Position numbers and translations under genes: made by a program. Below, piece by piece: positions 6,970 through 14,299 of a stretch of DNA of 16,463 bases. Source of the DNA: Myxococcales bacterium. Lineage in GTDB: Bacteria; Myxococcota; Polyangia; Fen-1088. The stretch is from assembly GCA_003157315.1 (NCBI GenBank), contig PMJE01000206.1, positions 1 through 16,463 of the forward strand. The letters run 5' to 3'. The first letter of the stretch is position 1. Each line of letters opens with the position of its first letter. The notes under the pieces are model-generated. The model saw nothing but the letters and a program-made list of their open reading frames with translations, did no database searches and was not told the origin of the DNA.

Positions 6970-9900
6970 GCCGGCCTCCCAGCAGCTTTGCCGTCCCCTG
7001 CCTCGGCGATGAACCAAGTCTCTTCGCGGCCGGGGGCGGTCGGCTCAATCAGGACTACCTGCAGGCCTGCCGCAGCTATGGCCTGCGTGATCGTGTCGCG
7101 GTTGCGGAAGTGTGGCGCAATGCCTTGCAAGCGAAGGCGCCGGGTCTCGTACCAACGGTAGAAGGGCGCCCGTCCTGCCCGAGGTACGCTAGTCCGCAGA
7201 ACCAGTTTGCCTCCGGGTGATAGGCACCCGCGAACCTGCAGCAGCGTCGCAGCCAGCCCCGCATCGTCGAGATGATGGATGACGTCGAGGCAAGTCACCA
7301 CGCTTGCGTCGGTGTGAGGCAAGTCTTCCGGCGCGCAGCCCTGGTGTACGACGCCGTGATCCCCGAGCGCGAAGCCTGCGGCCACCGCCCGATCCTCGTC
7401 GGGCTCGACCGCCACCACGCGCAGTCCTGGCGAACGAGCCAGCATCCAGGCAGCCGCCACGCCAAAGCCGCACCCGATATCCAGTACCGTACCGTCCTCG
7501 GGAAGGAAATCAGCGAGGCGCGGGAACATCGGGTCCAGCCGCATCTTGAACCACGCGAACATCCGCGGATAGGCACTAAGCCCACGAAAACGTCGCATCA
7601 CCCAGCGTTCCGGGTGCGCGCGATCGCGCAGCGCGAGTGGACGTGGCCGATACAGTAGGCGAAGCACCGGCGGCAGGATCACGTATGCTCCCAGGGCACA
7701 GTAGCCGATGCCAAGCGTGGCCATAATGCCCGCGCTGCGGGTCACCGCGTGCTCGGAGGTGGCCATGGCGGCCATCCCAATCAAAGTGGCGCTGGCGGAA
7801 AGGAAGATGCTGGTGCGAACCGGACCATGCGACGGATGGTGTTCATCGAGGCAACGCTGGTAGACGCGAACGAACGAAAACGAATAGTCGACGCCCATGC
7901 CGAAGATGAGCACCGAGAGAATCAGACCCACGATGTCGATCGGGCGCCCGATGAGGTGCAGGGTCGCGAGGGTCAGCACGAAGGAAAAGGTCATCGGCGC
8001 GAGCGCGAGGGCAGCCACGCGCAAATCCAGGAAGAAAAGCAGAACCGCCCCGGCAACGAAGCAGACCACCACCACGAACATGGAACGGAATGTCCGCGCG
8101 AGCATGTCAGCCAGGGTTTGCGAGAAATTGTCACCGTCGAAAACGTCGAGCTCTGCTTTCTGCGCCGCTTGCGCGAAGGCCAAAGGTAGGTATTTCGGAC
8201 CCGGCACCACGGTGCCGAGCCACACCATGCCTTGGCCGTCGCGGCCAGGCCCGACACCGTACAGGGCCAAGACTCCGTCGGGAAGTGGCGACACTGCCAC
8301 CGCGGGGGTCGCCAGCCGAGCCAAGAAGGGCGCAAAGGCATGGGAGGAAAACCCAGCCTGCGCGGCCCCGTCGTGCAAGGCCGCCGCAACCCCTGCCACC
8401 CGTTCGCTGGTCCAGAATTGCGTCCACGCCAACCTGTGCTGGGCTGCCACAGCCGGCCCGGGACTCAGCATGGAGGGCGAAAACGCGTGCGTGAGTACCC
8501 CGGCCGCCTTCTGCGCCTCGAGCAGCGACAGCCACGCATCGGACTTCTGGCGAAAATCGGCGTCATCTTTGCCGTCGATCAGTACATACACGCGGTGGAA
8601 AATGTCGCCCCACACCGACCGGACGCGGGCTTCGTCGCGCGCAGTTTCCGCCAGCACCGTGTTCATGGCAGCAAGATCCACGACGAATCTGGGCCGCGCG
8701 AACAGGAGGGCAAACGCGAAGAGCGAGGCCGCGACCGTCAGGGCGCGAAAGCCGCGACCAACTGTGATCCGGCGCAGCCAGTTGTCGACCGGCACCCACG
8801 CTGAACGCGAGGCCGGCGGCACCGAGGGAAAGATGTGCGGGAACACGAGATGCACGAAGAGATAGGAAAACCCGATGCCGAGCGCGGCGAAGATTCCGAT
8901 CTGTCCCAGCACGCGAAACCCGGTGAGGCGCAACGAGAGGAACGACCCGATGTTGATGACGGTCGACAGCGAGCCAATCGAGAACACCTCGTGCGCGGCT
9001 CGGTGGCCTGCCGTCTTGGTCTTGCGGTCGACGAACAGCAGATACACCGCCCCCTGATCCACGGTAATTGATATCAGGGCCCCGCCGAACCCGAGCGCGA
9101 GCGCAGAGATGTCGTGCTCGATCAGGCTGTACACGAAGAGCGCCAGGCACCCGCCGGCAAAGGCAGGAAGCAATGCGAATACGCCGAGCCACGGACGCGG
9201 GAAGCAACCCAACAAGAGCAAGGCGATGCCGATGGTGGAGGCGAGCATGGCGATGTTCGCGTCGCGGGTGACCAGGCCCTCGTTGTCGATGGTGGCGCGG
9301 TACCCGCCCACCGCGGTAAGCACGACCCCCGCGCCAACCTCGCCCGGCTTGGCCGATGCGAAACGCACGGCTAGGGCATGAATCGCGTCGTCGATGGCAT
9401 GCGAGGTGCGGGTATCGAGCGTGGCCGCGCGCGGGGTGGCAGCCACCAGAAGGTTCTTCCCTGCCGTGTCCAGGATGTGTCCGTGTTCGATGCGACCCTG
9501 CTGCGAGGGCACCAGATCCCCCAGGCGAGCTAGCGCAATCTCGCCCAGGCCAAGGGGATCCGCGGCCACGCGCGCAGCCGAGCCAATCCCGGCAAGATCA
9601 GATGCGTCCGCGGCAAGCGCGGCAAGCCGGGCCGAAATGGCAGCAGGTTCGAGGCGCGGGGCAACCTCGCGCTGCAAATCCTCGCGCGAAAACAGCAGCG
9701 GAAGTTGCGCGGGCGCCTCGGCATAGAGCGCGGTAATCCCGCGAGCAGCCGCCGCGGTGCCTACCGCGAAAAACAGTCCTGACCGCTCGAGTTCGGAGAC
9801 CACCAGGTCGCCTGCCAGGATGAGCGCGTCGGGTTGCGCGCGGCCATCGCGAAACGACAGATTCACCACCAGGCGGTCGAGCGAAGGATGGCGGGCAAGA

Positions 9901-10058
9901 ACTCTGCGAGCGCTGGCAAAGGCGAGGTTGCCCGTGGGAACCGCGGAGGTGATATCGGTGTCAACGTGCAGACGGTACTGGCCAGCCCACGCCAAGACTC
10001 CCGACGCCACAGATGCAATGATCAACACAGGCCAGCGGATGGTTGACCTACCTGCCAT
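6966..10058 (-). CDS. MMPL/RND-family exporter fused to a SAM-dependent methyltransferase
   Basis: This protein has 1030 residues from the ATG at 10058, which is preceded by AAGGA at 8-nt spacing. A TTG at 10076 is less likely. The N-terminal part, to about residue 805, is an MMPL exporter with two repeats. Each has a periplasmic loop (about 35-265 and 460-650) and a five- or six-helix bundle (about 265-415 and 655-805). The second bundle carries the typical GMGVDYSF at 721-728. A linker (PERWVMRRFRGL, 816-827) leads to a class I methyltransferase with DIGCGFG at 860-866, Glu885 ending beta-2 (VAVEPDE) and DVIHHL at 925-930. In aryl-polyene clusters the exporter and methyltransferase are usually separate genes. 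Here one chain may couple head-group methylation to export. It overlaps the glycosyltransferase gene by 11 nt and the stub by 4 nt. Confidence 0.93.
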   Translation of the reverse strand: MAGRSTIRWPVLIIASVASGVLAWAGQYRLHVDTDITSAVPTGNLAFASARRVLARHPSLDRLVVNLSFRDGRAQPDALILAGDLVVSELERSGLFFAVGTAAAARGITALYAEAPAQLPLLFSREDLQREVAPRLEPAAISARLAALAADASDLAGIGSAARVAADPLGLGEIALARLGDLVPSQQGRIEHGHILDTAGKNLLVAATPRAATLDTRTSHAIDDAIHALAVRFASAKPGEVGAGVVLTAVGGYRATIDNEGLVTRDANIAMLASTIGIALLLLGCFPRPWLGVFALLPAFAGGCLALFVYSLIEHDISALALGFGGALISITVDQGAVYLLFVDRKTKTAGHRAAHEVFSIGSLSTVINIGSFLSLRLTGFRVLGQIGIFAALGIGFSYLFVHLVFPHIFPSVPPASRSAWVPVDNWLRRITVGRGFRALTVAASLFAFALLFARPRFVVDLAAMNTVLAETARDEARVRSVWGDIFHRVYVLIDGKDDADFRQKSDAWLSLLEAQKAAGVLTHAFSPSMLSPGPAVAAQHRLAWTQFWTSERVAGVAAALHDGAAQAGFSSHAFAPFLARLATPAVAVSPLPDGVLALYGVGPGRDGQGMVWLGTVVPGPKYLPLAFAQAAQKAELDVFDGDNFSQTLADMLARTFRSMFVVVVCFVAGAVLLFFLDLRVAALALAPMTFSFVLTLATLHLIGRPIDIVGLILSVLIFGMGVDYSFSFVRVYQRCLDEHHPSHGPVRTSIFLSASATLIGMAAMATSEHAVTRSAGIMATLGIGYCALGAYVILPPVLRLLYRPRPLALRDRAHPERWVMRRFRGLSAYPRMFAWFKMRLDPMFPRLADFLPEDGTVLDIGCGFGVAAAWMLARSPGLRVVAVEPDEDRAVAAGFALGDHGVVHQGCAPEDLPHTDASVVTCLDVIHHLDDAGLAATLLQVRGCLSPGGKLVLRTSVPRAGRAPFYRWYETRRLRLQGIAPHFRNRDTITQAIAAAGLQVVLIEPTAPGREETWFIAEAGDGKAAGRPA

Positions 10059-10854
10059 GGCGAACGTCCTTGCCAAGCGAACGACTGCAGCAAGACCGGC
10101 GCGGCAAGCACCGGCGCGCGATCAAACGGGTGAAGGTGGCCGCGTTGCGAGCAAAGTCCCGCCAAGGGCGAAAATGCGACACACGGCCGCCCGGCGGATT
10201 GTAGGCCACGCCCACCGGCACCTCGCGAATCGGGATGCCAGCCCGGTGAGCGTGCACGAGCACCTCGACCTCGAACTGGAAACGCCGGGCGCGGGTGGGC
10301 AGCGCGAGAGTCTCGGGCAGCGGGTACACGCGAAACCCGGTCTGCGAATCCGACACCGACGGTCCGCCCGAGGCGCGAACCCAAAATCCGGAAAAGCCAC
10401 GGCCAAAACGACTCGACCAGGGCACCGCGCGCCCACGCATGCCCACGCGTGAACCGAGCACGAGACAACGGGCCATGTCTGTCGTGATCGCCGCGAGCAA
10501 ATTGCGGGCGTCATCGGGACGGTGCTGTCCGTCGGCATCCACCGTCACCGCAAAACGCGCGCCCACCGGCGAGGCAGCCGCTAGTTGCAGCCCGGTGAGG
10601 ATCGCCGCACCCTTGCCTTGGTTTCTCTCGTGGCGCACCACCACCGCTCCCATAGGCTCGGCAAGCGCATCGGCGGTGCCATCAGTGGACCCATCGTCCA
10701 CCACGATCACCGGCGCACCGCTGGACAGGGCGGCCAGCACCACGGAGCGAAGGTTGCGCGGGTGATTGTAGGCCGGAATGACAAAAGCAAAGGGGAGGCC
10801 ACAGGCGTTGAAGCGGGCGCGCAAGGCTTCCCACGAAGGCGGTGATTCCTGCAT
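10048..10854 (-). CDS. Family 2 (GT-A) glycosyltransferase
   Basis: This 268-residue cytosolic or membrane-associated enzyme belongs to the dolichol-phosphate-mannose-synthase-like branch of GT2. VIPAYN at 25-30 opens the fold. VVDDGSTDGT at 51-60 binds the nucleotide, NQGKG follows at 78-82 and DADGQH at 106-111 is the metal-binding DXD region. SQTGFRVYP at 170-178 is the usual acceptor-side motif. There is no C-terminal transmembrane helix. In aryl-polyene clusters a GT2 enzyme is thought to help attach the pigment to a lipid anchor; the sugar is unknown. The ATG at 10854 shares one base with the ketosynthase TAA (TAATG), so translation is coupled. A TTG two codons upstream is not needed. 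Confidence 0.94.
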   Translation of the reverse strand: MQESPPSWEALRARFNACGLPFAFVIPAYNHPRNLRSVVLAALSSGAPVIVVDDGSTDGTADALAEPMGAVVVRHERNQGKGAAILTGLQLAAASPVGARFAVTVDADGQHRPDDARNLLAAITTDMARCLVLGSRVGMRGRAVPWSSRFGRGFSGFWVRASGGPSVSDSQTGFRVYPLPETLALPTRARRFQFEVEVLVHAHRAGIPIREVPVGVAYNPPGGRVSHFRPWRDFARNAATFTRLIARRCLPRRSCCSRSLGKDVRHGR

Positions 10855-12089
10855 TAGCAAAGCGCGCGAAACACCAGGGAGGTGTTGATCCCGCCAAAGG
10901 CAAAGTTGTTGTTCATGGCGATCTTGATCGACGCCTGCCGGGCGCTGCCCAGCACATGATCGAGCGGCGGCATCTTGGGATCCGGCTCGTCGAGGTTCTT
11001 CGACACCGCCATGAACCCCTCTTTCATCATTAGAATGGTTGCGATGGATTCCAGCGCACCGCTGGCACCCAGGGTGTGGCCCAGGTAGCCCTTGAGTGCG
11101 CTCACGGGCACCTTGGCGCCGAAGATGCGATGAACTGCTTCCGCCTCTGCGGCGTCGCCCACGTCGGTTCCGGTGGCGTGTGCGTTGATGTGCTGGATGT
11201 CGGTTGCCGCCAGTTCCGCGTCCCGCAGGGCTGCATTTATCGCGATACAGATTCCGTCCGGATCGGAATTAGTCGGGTGTGTGCCGTTGCAGCCAGAACC
11301 ATATCCGATGATCTCCGAGTGGATGGCGGCGCCACGACTGCGAGCGTGCTCATACTCCTCGAGCACCAGGCAGCCCGCGCCTTCGCCGACCACCAGGCCA
11401 TCGCGGCGGCGGTCAAACGGGCGCGGGGTTTGCTCGGGGGTCTGGTTGAAGCCCGACGAGGTAGCGAACATGATGTCGAAGATCCCCGCGTGCAGGACGT
11501 GCAATTCTTCCGCCCCGCCCGCGACACAGACCGGTACGCGACCAAAGCGCACCTGTTCGTAGCCGATCCCGATCCCTTGGGATCCCGACGTGCACGCTGT
11601 GCACGAGGCGATGAGCGGCCCTTTGCAGCCAAACATGAGGGCGATGTTGGCGGCACAAGTGTGGCTCATGAACTGCAAGTAGGAGGATGACAGCAGGCCG
11701 CGGATGGACTTGTCTTGCAGGATGGGCCGCAAGAAATCCTCTTGCGCCGCGGAGCTGCCCGTGGTCGAGCCAAACGCCACCCCACACGAGGGCGAGGCCA
11801 CCAGATCGGCGGACAGTCCGGAATCGACGATGGCGTCACGCACGGACAGCGCCGCCAGAATTCCAACCCGGCCCATGGTCCGGCTGTACTTGCGAGGGAT
11901 TTGATTGGCATCGATGCCGTCGCAGGCCGCCCCCACACGCGTGCGCAAGCCTTGCAGCGCGGCCCAAGCGGGCATGGCGCGAATCCCGCTTCGTCCTGCA
12001 AGCAGCCCCGCGTGCAGATCGGGAAGCGTGTGCCCGAGCGGCGAGCGCAGGCCGATTCCCGTAACTACGACGCGTTTTTCTCGGGTCAT
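10854..12089 (-). CDS. Beta-ketoacyl-ACP synthase (KAS II / FabF-like)
   Basis: This 411-residue condensing enzyme has an intact Cys-His-His active site: Cys166 in TACTSGS, His304 in NAHATGT and His338 in GYLGHTLGASG. Lys333 and the NFAFGG loop (395-400) are also conserved. It is an elongating ketosynthase, not a chain-length factor, since the nucleophile is present. It would condense malonyl-ACP with the growing polyene on the cluster's ACP. I start it at 12089 because MTREKRVVVTGIG matches the family N-terminus; an in-frame ATG at 12104 adds five residues. Neither start has a clear Shine-Dalgarno, and a hairpin lies just upstream. Aryl-polyene systems usually need a second ketosynthase-type partner, which is not in the window. 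Confidence 0.95.
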   Translation of the reverse strand: MTREKRVVVTGIGLRSPLGHTLPDLHAGLLAGRSGIRAMPAWAALQGLRTRVGAACDGIDANQIPRKYSRTMGRVGILAALSVRDAIVDSGLSADLVASPSCGVAFGSTTGSSAAQEDFLRPILQDKSIRGLLSSSYLQFMSHTCAANIALMFGCKGPLIASCTACTSGSQGIGIGYEQVRFGRVPVCVAGGAEELHVLHAGIFDIMFATSSGFNQTPEQTPRPFDRRRDGLVVGEGAGCLVLEEYEHARSRGAAIHSEIIGYGSGCNGTHPTNSDPDGICIAINAALRDAELAATDIQHINAHATGTDVGDAAEAEAVHRIFGAKVPVSALKGYLGHTLGASGALESIATILMMKEGFMAVSKNLDEPDPKMPPLDHVLGSARQASIKIAMNNNFAFGGINTSLVFRALC

Positions 12090-12106
12090 GTGCACCGACA
12101 GCATGC

Positions 12107-12125
12107 CAGGGGTCGGGTGCCCCTG
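12107..12125 (-). promoter_or_regulatory. Intra-operon hairpin between the kinase-like fusion and ketosynthase genes
   Basis: CAGGGG (12107-12112) and CCCCTG (12120-12125) form a perfect 6-bp stem with a 7-nt loop. It lies directly after the TGA of the fusion gene, in the only real gap of the operon. It ends 2 nt before the upstream ATG candidate (12104) and 17 nt before the preferred start (12089). It could pause or partly terminate transcription, mark an RNA cleavage site, or hide the ketosynthase start when the upstream gene is not translated. Confidence 0.4.
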
Positions 12126-13871
12126 TCACGCACCTTGCAATGGCCGCTCAGGAAGCATTGCGATGGCCCAAGTGCCTGGCCCAGTATGAGCTCCGGTGGT
12201 GAGCGACAAAGCCCCAACTGCGATCTCCGCCGCTGGCGCGGCGGCACGCAGGCGGGGCAACACGTGCTCGACCACCCACGCGCGATTGTCGGTGTATTCG
12301 GCGAGCAGGTATCCCGTGGCACCGGCAGCGCCGAACACTTGCGCCGCACGCTCGCACGCGAATGCGACCTTGTCTTCCCGCTTGCGCAGAAGCGCCACCC
12401 GGCGAGCGCCGTCCGGCATGGGCGAGACCACCGGTGCCAAGTGCAGGGCGTCGCCGAAGAACGCCCCGGTCTTGGACATGCGGCCACCCCGCGCCAGATA
12501 TTCGAGGCGCTCGAGAAAGATGTACTCTTCGGCGCAGCCCAGGGCGGTTCGGGCGAAGTCGGCCAACCTTGCCGCCGGCTTGCCAGCCCGGGCGGCGAGC
12601 GCGGTGGCGCGCACCACCACCGCCAGTCTGCCGGACGCCGCGCCCGAGTCGAGCAGGGTCATGCGGGCGCCGGCGGAATGCGACGATCGCCAATCCAGTG
12701 CCACCGCACAGTTGCCGGTGTAGACCGACCCTACGCATAAGTAGAGAGCGCTTCCCCACTGGGATGCCACACGTTCATAGTGTTTGTGGCGCTCGTAGGT
12801 CGACGCCTGCGAGGTCGACACCCGCACTCCCCGGCGCATGGCACTGTAAAGGTCTTCTGGCTCAAGCCTGCTCTCAGGCAGCGAGATATCCCCAAGGTTG
12901 ATGTGACTGTCGAGCAAGGTGATTCCCAGTGCCTCAGCCTCGCGACGGGATAGGGAAGCCGCGCCATCCGTCATGATGTGGACGTCGTCGCTATTGGCCC
13001 TGGCTGGCCTTGTCGACATCTGCTCGTGCAGGTCGTCCCACGACCAACGAACGATCTCGCCCAGCCTGCCGAGCGCGGCCCGCGCCACAACCACGTCGGG
13101 GGCGTGCAGGTGGATCTTCCACAAGTCGCCGTTGTCGAGGACCACCACCTCGCTGCCTATGCGGGAAAGCTCCGCGTCCGAAGGGCGCGGGCCATGCACG
13201 ACCGCATCGACACAGAACCCGACTTCGGCTTGCGCCGGCGCAGAGCCTCTCTCGAAGAGAACCAGGGAACGAAAACGCCCAGCCAAAGCGTCTTGCGCCT
13301 GGCCGAGACCGAAGTACACGCGCAACATCCCATCGAGAAAGACCAGCATTCCCAGCGCCCCGCTGTCCACCACGTTGGCCTGGCGCAGGGACTCCTGGGC
13401 GGAGGTGGTCTCGCTCACGATCTGCGCGAGGTGCGCCAACAGGCGGTCCACTGCGGGGCTGGCAAGGCCGGTTTTCGCCTCGTCCGCGAGCGCGTCGAGC
13501 ACAGTGAGCATGGTCCCCGGCTGGGGAACCGCAACCGCTTGCCGCGCGAGCGCGTCCCCGCGCACGCAAGCCTGGGCCAGACTCTCGGCTGGGGTGCCGA
13601 CGAGTAGGGCGCGCACGAAGGCGCAGGCGATATTGCCGGAGTTCCCGCGCGCCGAGAGCAGCAGGCGCTCGGCCACGGTGGCGTCATTCACTACCGGATC
13701 GCGCAGGGGTGCGAGGCTGACTACCAGGTTTCGCCCGGTGTCCCCGTCAGCCACCGGGAAAACATTGATGCGATCGAGTAGTTCCGCCCAGGCCACGGTG
13801 CAGGCGTACCCAGCGCGCAGCGCGGTTCGCAGATCGCCTGCGGTTTCGTCCGCAACCATACTAGCCGTCAT
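12126..13871 (-). CDS. DhaL/FakA-like kinase fused to DegV/FakB-like lipid-binding protein
   Basis: This 581-residue protein combines in one chain the two partners of bacterial fatty acid kinase. The DhaL-type ATP-binding domain (about 10-190) has INVFPVADGDTGRN at 35-48 with its Asp residues, ARGNSG at 74-79 and DSGALG at 169-174. The FakA-type middle domain (about 215-275) has the GFC cysteine at 220 and KIHLHA at 252-257. From about 296 a DegV domain follows: TDGAAS at 301-306, STSQAS at 352-357 (the carboxylate-contacting loop), LEYLARGGRMS at 456-466 and HTGPGTW at 562-568. All key motifs look intact. FakA with FakB converts a bound fatty acid to acyl-phosphate using ATP; by analogy this protein could phosphorylate an acyl or aryl carboxylate. 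It sits between the thioesterase (ATGA overlap) and the ketosynthase. The substrate is inference only. Confidence 0.93.
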   Translation of the reverse strand: MTASMVADETAGDLRTALRAGYACTVAWAELLDRINVFPVADGDTGRNLVVSLAPLRDPVVNDATVAERLLLSARGNSGNIACAFVRALLVGTPAESLAQACVRGDALARQAVAVPQPGTMLTVLDALADEAKTGLASPAVDRLLAHLAQIVSETTSAQESLRQANVVDSGALGMLVFLDGMLRVYFGLGQAQDALAGRFRSLVLFERGSAPAQAEVGFCVDAVVHGPRPSDAELSRIGSEVVVLDNGDLWKIHLHAPDVVVARAALGRLGEIVRWSWDDLHEQMSTRPARANSDDVHIMTDGAASLSRREAEALGITLLDSHINLGDISLPESRLEPEDLYSAMRRGVRVSTSQASTYERHKHYERVASQWGSALYLCVGSVYTGNCAVALDWRSSHSAGARMTLLDSGAASGRLAVVVRATALAARAGKPAARLADFARTALGCAEEYIFLERLEYLARGGRMSKTGAFFGDALHLAPVVSPMPDGARRVALLRKREDKVAFACERAAQVFGAAGATGYLLAEYTDNRAWVVEHVLPRLRAAAPAAEIAVGALSLTTGAHTGPGTWAIAMLPERPLQGA

Positions 13872-14299
13872 TCACCGCCATCGCCGGCGCAGCCCAGCGC
13901 GCGGCGTATGGACTCGGGCAAGCGCAGCTCAAGGGTTCCATCTGCAATCCGAACCGCCGCTTGTTCGATCCGCGCTTTCGCGCAAAGTGTTCCGCTCGCC
14001 GCTTGTCGGATTTCGAAATCGAGCACCAAGCGACACTCGGCCTCCACTACCACGGCCTTGCAGTCGACCTCGTCGCGAAAACGCAAGGGACGAATGTGCT
14101 TGGTTTGGGTACGCGTGATGGGAAACACCAGCCCAGTGTCCCCGACCCTCTGGTACAAGTCGATCCCCGCGTCGCTGAACAGCCGATCGCGAGCGGCGTC
14201 GAAGTACTTGAAGTAGTTGCCGTGCCAGACCACCTGCATCGCGTCCACATCGCAGAACGGAATGCTAAGGCGCACAATAGCGCAGCGGCGCGGGTCCAC
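13868..14299 (-). CDS. 4-hydroxybenzoyl-CoA thioesterase-like hot-dog protein (4HBT family)
   Basis: The GTG at 14299 gives a 143-residue protein, the normal 4HBT length. The frame stays open further upstream but only inside the lyase gene. The GTG shares a base with the lyase stop (TAGTG), so the two are coupled. The family motif FCDVDAMQVVWHGNY spans 15-29, with Asp19 at the position of the catalytic Asp in 4-hydroxybenzoyl-CoA thioesterase and YbgC. FDAAR at 33-37 is also typical. It probably hydrolyses or transfers an acyl/aryl thioester on CoA or ACP. Homologues of this type occur in aryl-polyene and flexirubin clusters, where their exact step is not settled. The stop overlaps the next gene's start as ATGA. 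Confidence 0.92.
   Translation of the reverse strand: MDPRRCAIVRLSIPFCDVDAMQVVWHGNYFKYFDAARDRLFSDAGIDLYQRVGDTGLVFPITRTQTKHIRPLRFRDEVDCKAVVVEAECRLVLDFEIRQAASGTLCAKARIEQAAVRIADGTLELRLPESIRRALGCAGDGGE

Noticed and set aside
7897..8865. 322-codon open frame on the plus strand
   Set aside because: It is antisense to the exporter gene; composition and lack of motifs mark it as a shadow.
12919..14118. 399-codon open frame on the plus strand
   Set aside because: It is antisense to the DhaL-DegV fusion and thioesterase, Ser/Arg-rich, and has no recognisable domain.
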